Shown piece after piece: positions 25,232 through 25,390 of a stretch of DNA of 25,390 nucleotides. Position numbers and translations under genes: made by a program. The stretch comes from JAAFKA01 sp043748455. GTDB lineage: Bacteria > Bacteroidota > Bacteroidia > Cytophagales > Thermoflexibacteraceae. The notes beneath the pieces are model-generated. The model ran no database searches and had not been told where the DNA came from. It worked only from the letters and a program-made list of their open reading frames with translations. The stretch is from NCBI GenBank assembly GCA_043748455.1, contig JAYTNF010000249.1, forward strand, positions 1 to 25,390, read 5' to 3'. Within the stretch, counting starts at the first letter, position 1; the number at the start of each line of letters is the position of its first letter.

Positions 25232-25263
25232 TTTTTGTCAAGTTGTATTTTTCTGTATATTTG
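25232..25263 (+). promoter_or_regulatory. Promoter for PD-(D/E)XK copy 3
   Basis: TTTTTG (25232-25237), an 18-base spacer and TATATTTG (25256-25263) match the Bacteroidota consensus. The ATG at 25288 lies 24 bases beyond. Confidence 0.5.
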
Positions 25264-25287
25264 TTTGAGAATTTAATTTAAAACACT

Positions 25288-25390
25288 ATGCAATTTGCAG
25301 ACATAAAAAATGACATTGCTTTTCGCAAAATTTTCGGAAACGAAAATAAAAAAGAAATTTTAATTTCTTTTCTTAATGCTGTTTTGAAGT
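25288..25390 (+). CDS. PD-(D/E)XK nuclease family protein (Rpn type), copy 3, N-terminal part
   Basis: The reading frame from the ATG at 25288 runs open to the window edge (34 codons): MQFADIKNDIAFRKIFGNEN followed by KKEILISFLNAVLK. The block DIAFRKIFG...LISFLNAVL is the characteristic N-terminus of the Rpn / PDDEXK_2 family (compare NPIYDVVFKRLM in the gene at 8178). The catalytic residues lie beyond the window. It differs in sequence from the two other family members, so it is not a recent copy of either. Confidence 0.72.
   Translation, partial: MQFADIKNDIAFRKIFGNENKKEILISFLNAVLK

Overview
The window is chromosomal DNA from an AT-rich member of the Bacteroidota, most likely of the order Cytophagales. 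The evidence is the Bacteroidota-type promoter motif TAnnTTTG (often with TTG or TTTG 19-21 bases upstream) before many genes, the general lack of Shine-Dalgarno sequences, and lineage-typical families: a TPR-SpoIIE phosphatase, a BatA/VWA protein, a 'putative porin', an OmpA-type lipoprotein locus and PD-(D/E)XK 'transposases'. Genus cannot be read from the sequence. No rRNA, tRNA, CRISPR array or insertion sequence with a DDE transposase is visible.

Layout. 1-564 (minus): the N-terminus of a type IIG restriction-modification enzyme, preceded in the same operon by a 121-residue unknown gene with a near-perfect promoter. 565-1181: a very AT-rich gene-free stretch. 1182-4054 (plus): ftsA and ftsZ, followed by a perfect 24-bp hairpin. 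4331-5941 (plus): a polytopic membrane protein resembling GT-C glycosyltransferases. It converges on an M3-family metallopeptidase (6033-8066, minus) across a large heptamer-built hairpin. 8178-9110 (plus): a PD-(D/E)XK/Rpn-type nuclease with a repetitive coiled-coil tail, facing a Mn-type superoxide dismutase (9195-9800, minus). 9975-13538 (plus): two small membrane proteins, a coiled-coil lipoprotein and an OmpA-domain protein; the last two overlap by 29 bases. A 35-bp imperfect hairpin separates these from the minus-strand pair prmA and a GT61-like glycosyltransferase (upstream gene prmA). 15898-18246 (plus): a TPR/coiled-coil/transmembrane/SpoIIE phosphatase. 18292-21657 (minus): a second PD-(D/E)XK gene, a BatA/VWA protein and a MazG-like pyrophosphohydrolase. 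21826-23055 (plus): an isolated nuoD with a strong promoter and terminator. 23167-25146 (minus): an outer-membrane beta-barrel 'putative porin'. 25288 to the end (plus): the start of a third PD-(D/E)XK gene.

Functional themes. Most of the window is housekeeping or cell-envelope material: division (ftsA/ftsZ), envelope (OmpA protein, lipoprotein, porin, GT61, GT-C), stress (SOD, MazG) and respiration (nuoD). Accessory material is scattered through it: three divergent Rpn-family nucleases and a type IIG restriction system with an uncharacterised small partner. Convergent gene pairs are usually separated by large perfect or near-perfect inverted repeats of unrelated sequence. I see no convincing large new system. 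The most notable items are the unknown restriction-linked gene, the density of Rpn-type genes, the coupled lipoprotein/OmpA pair and a possible exosortase-associated membrane protein with no exosortase in view.
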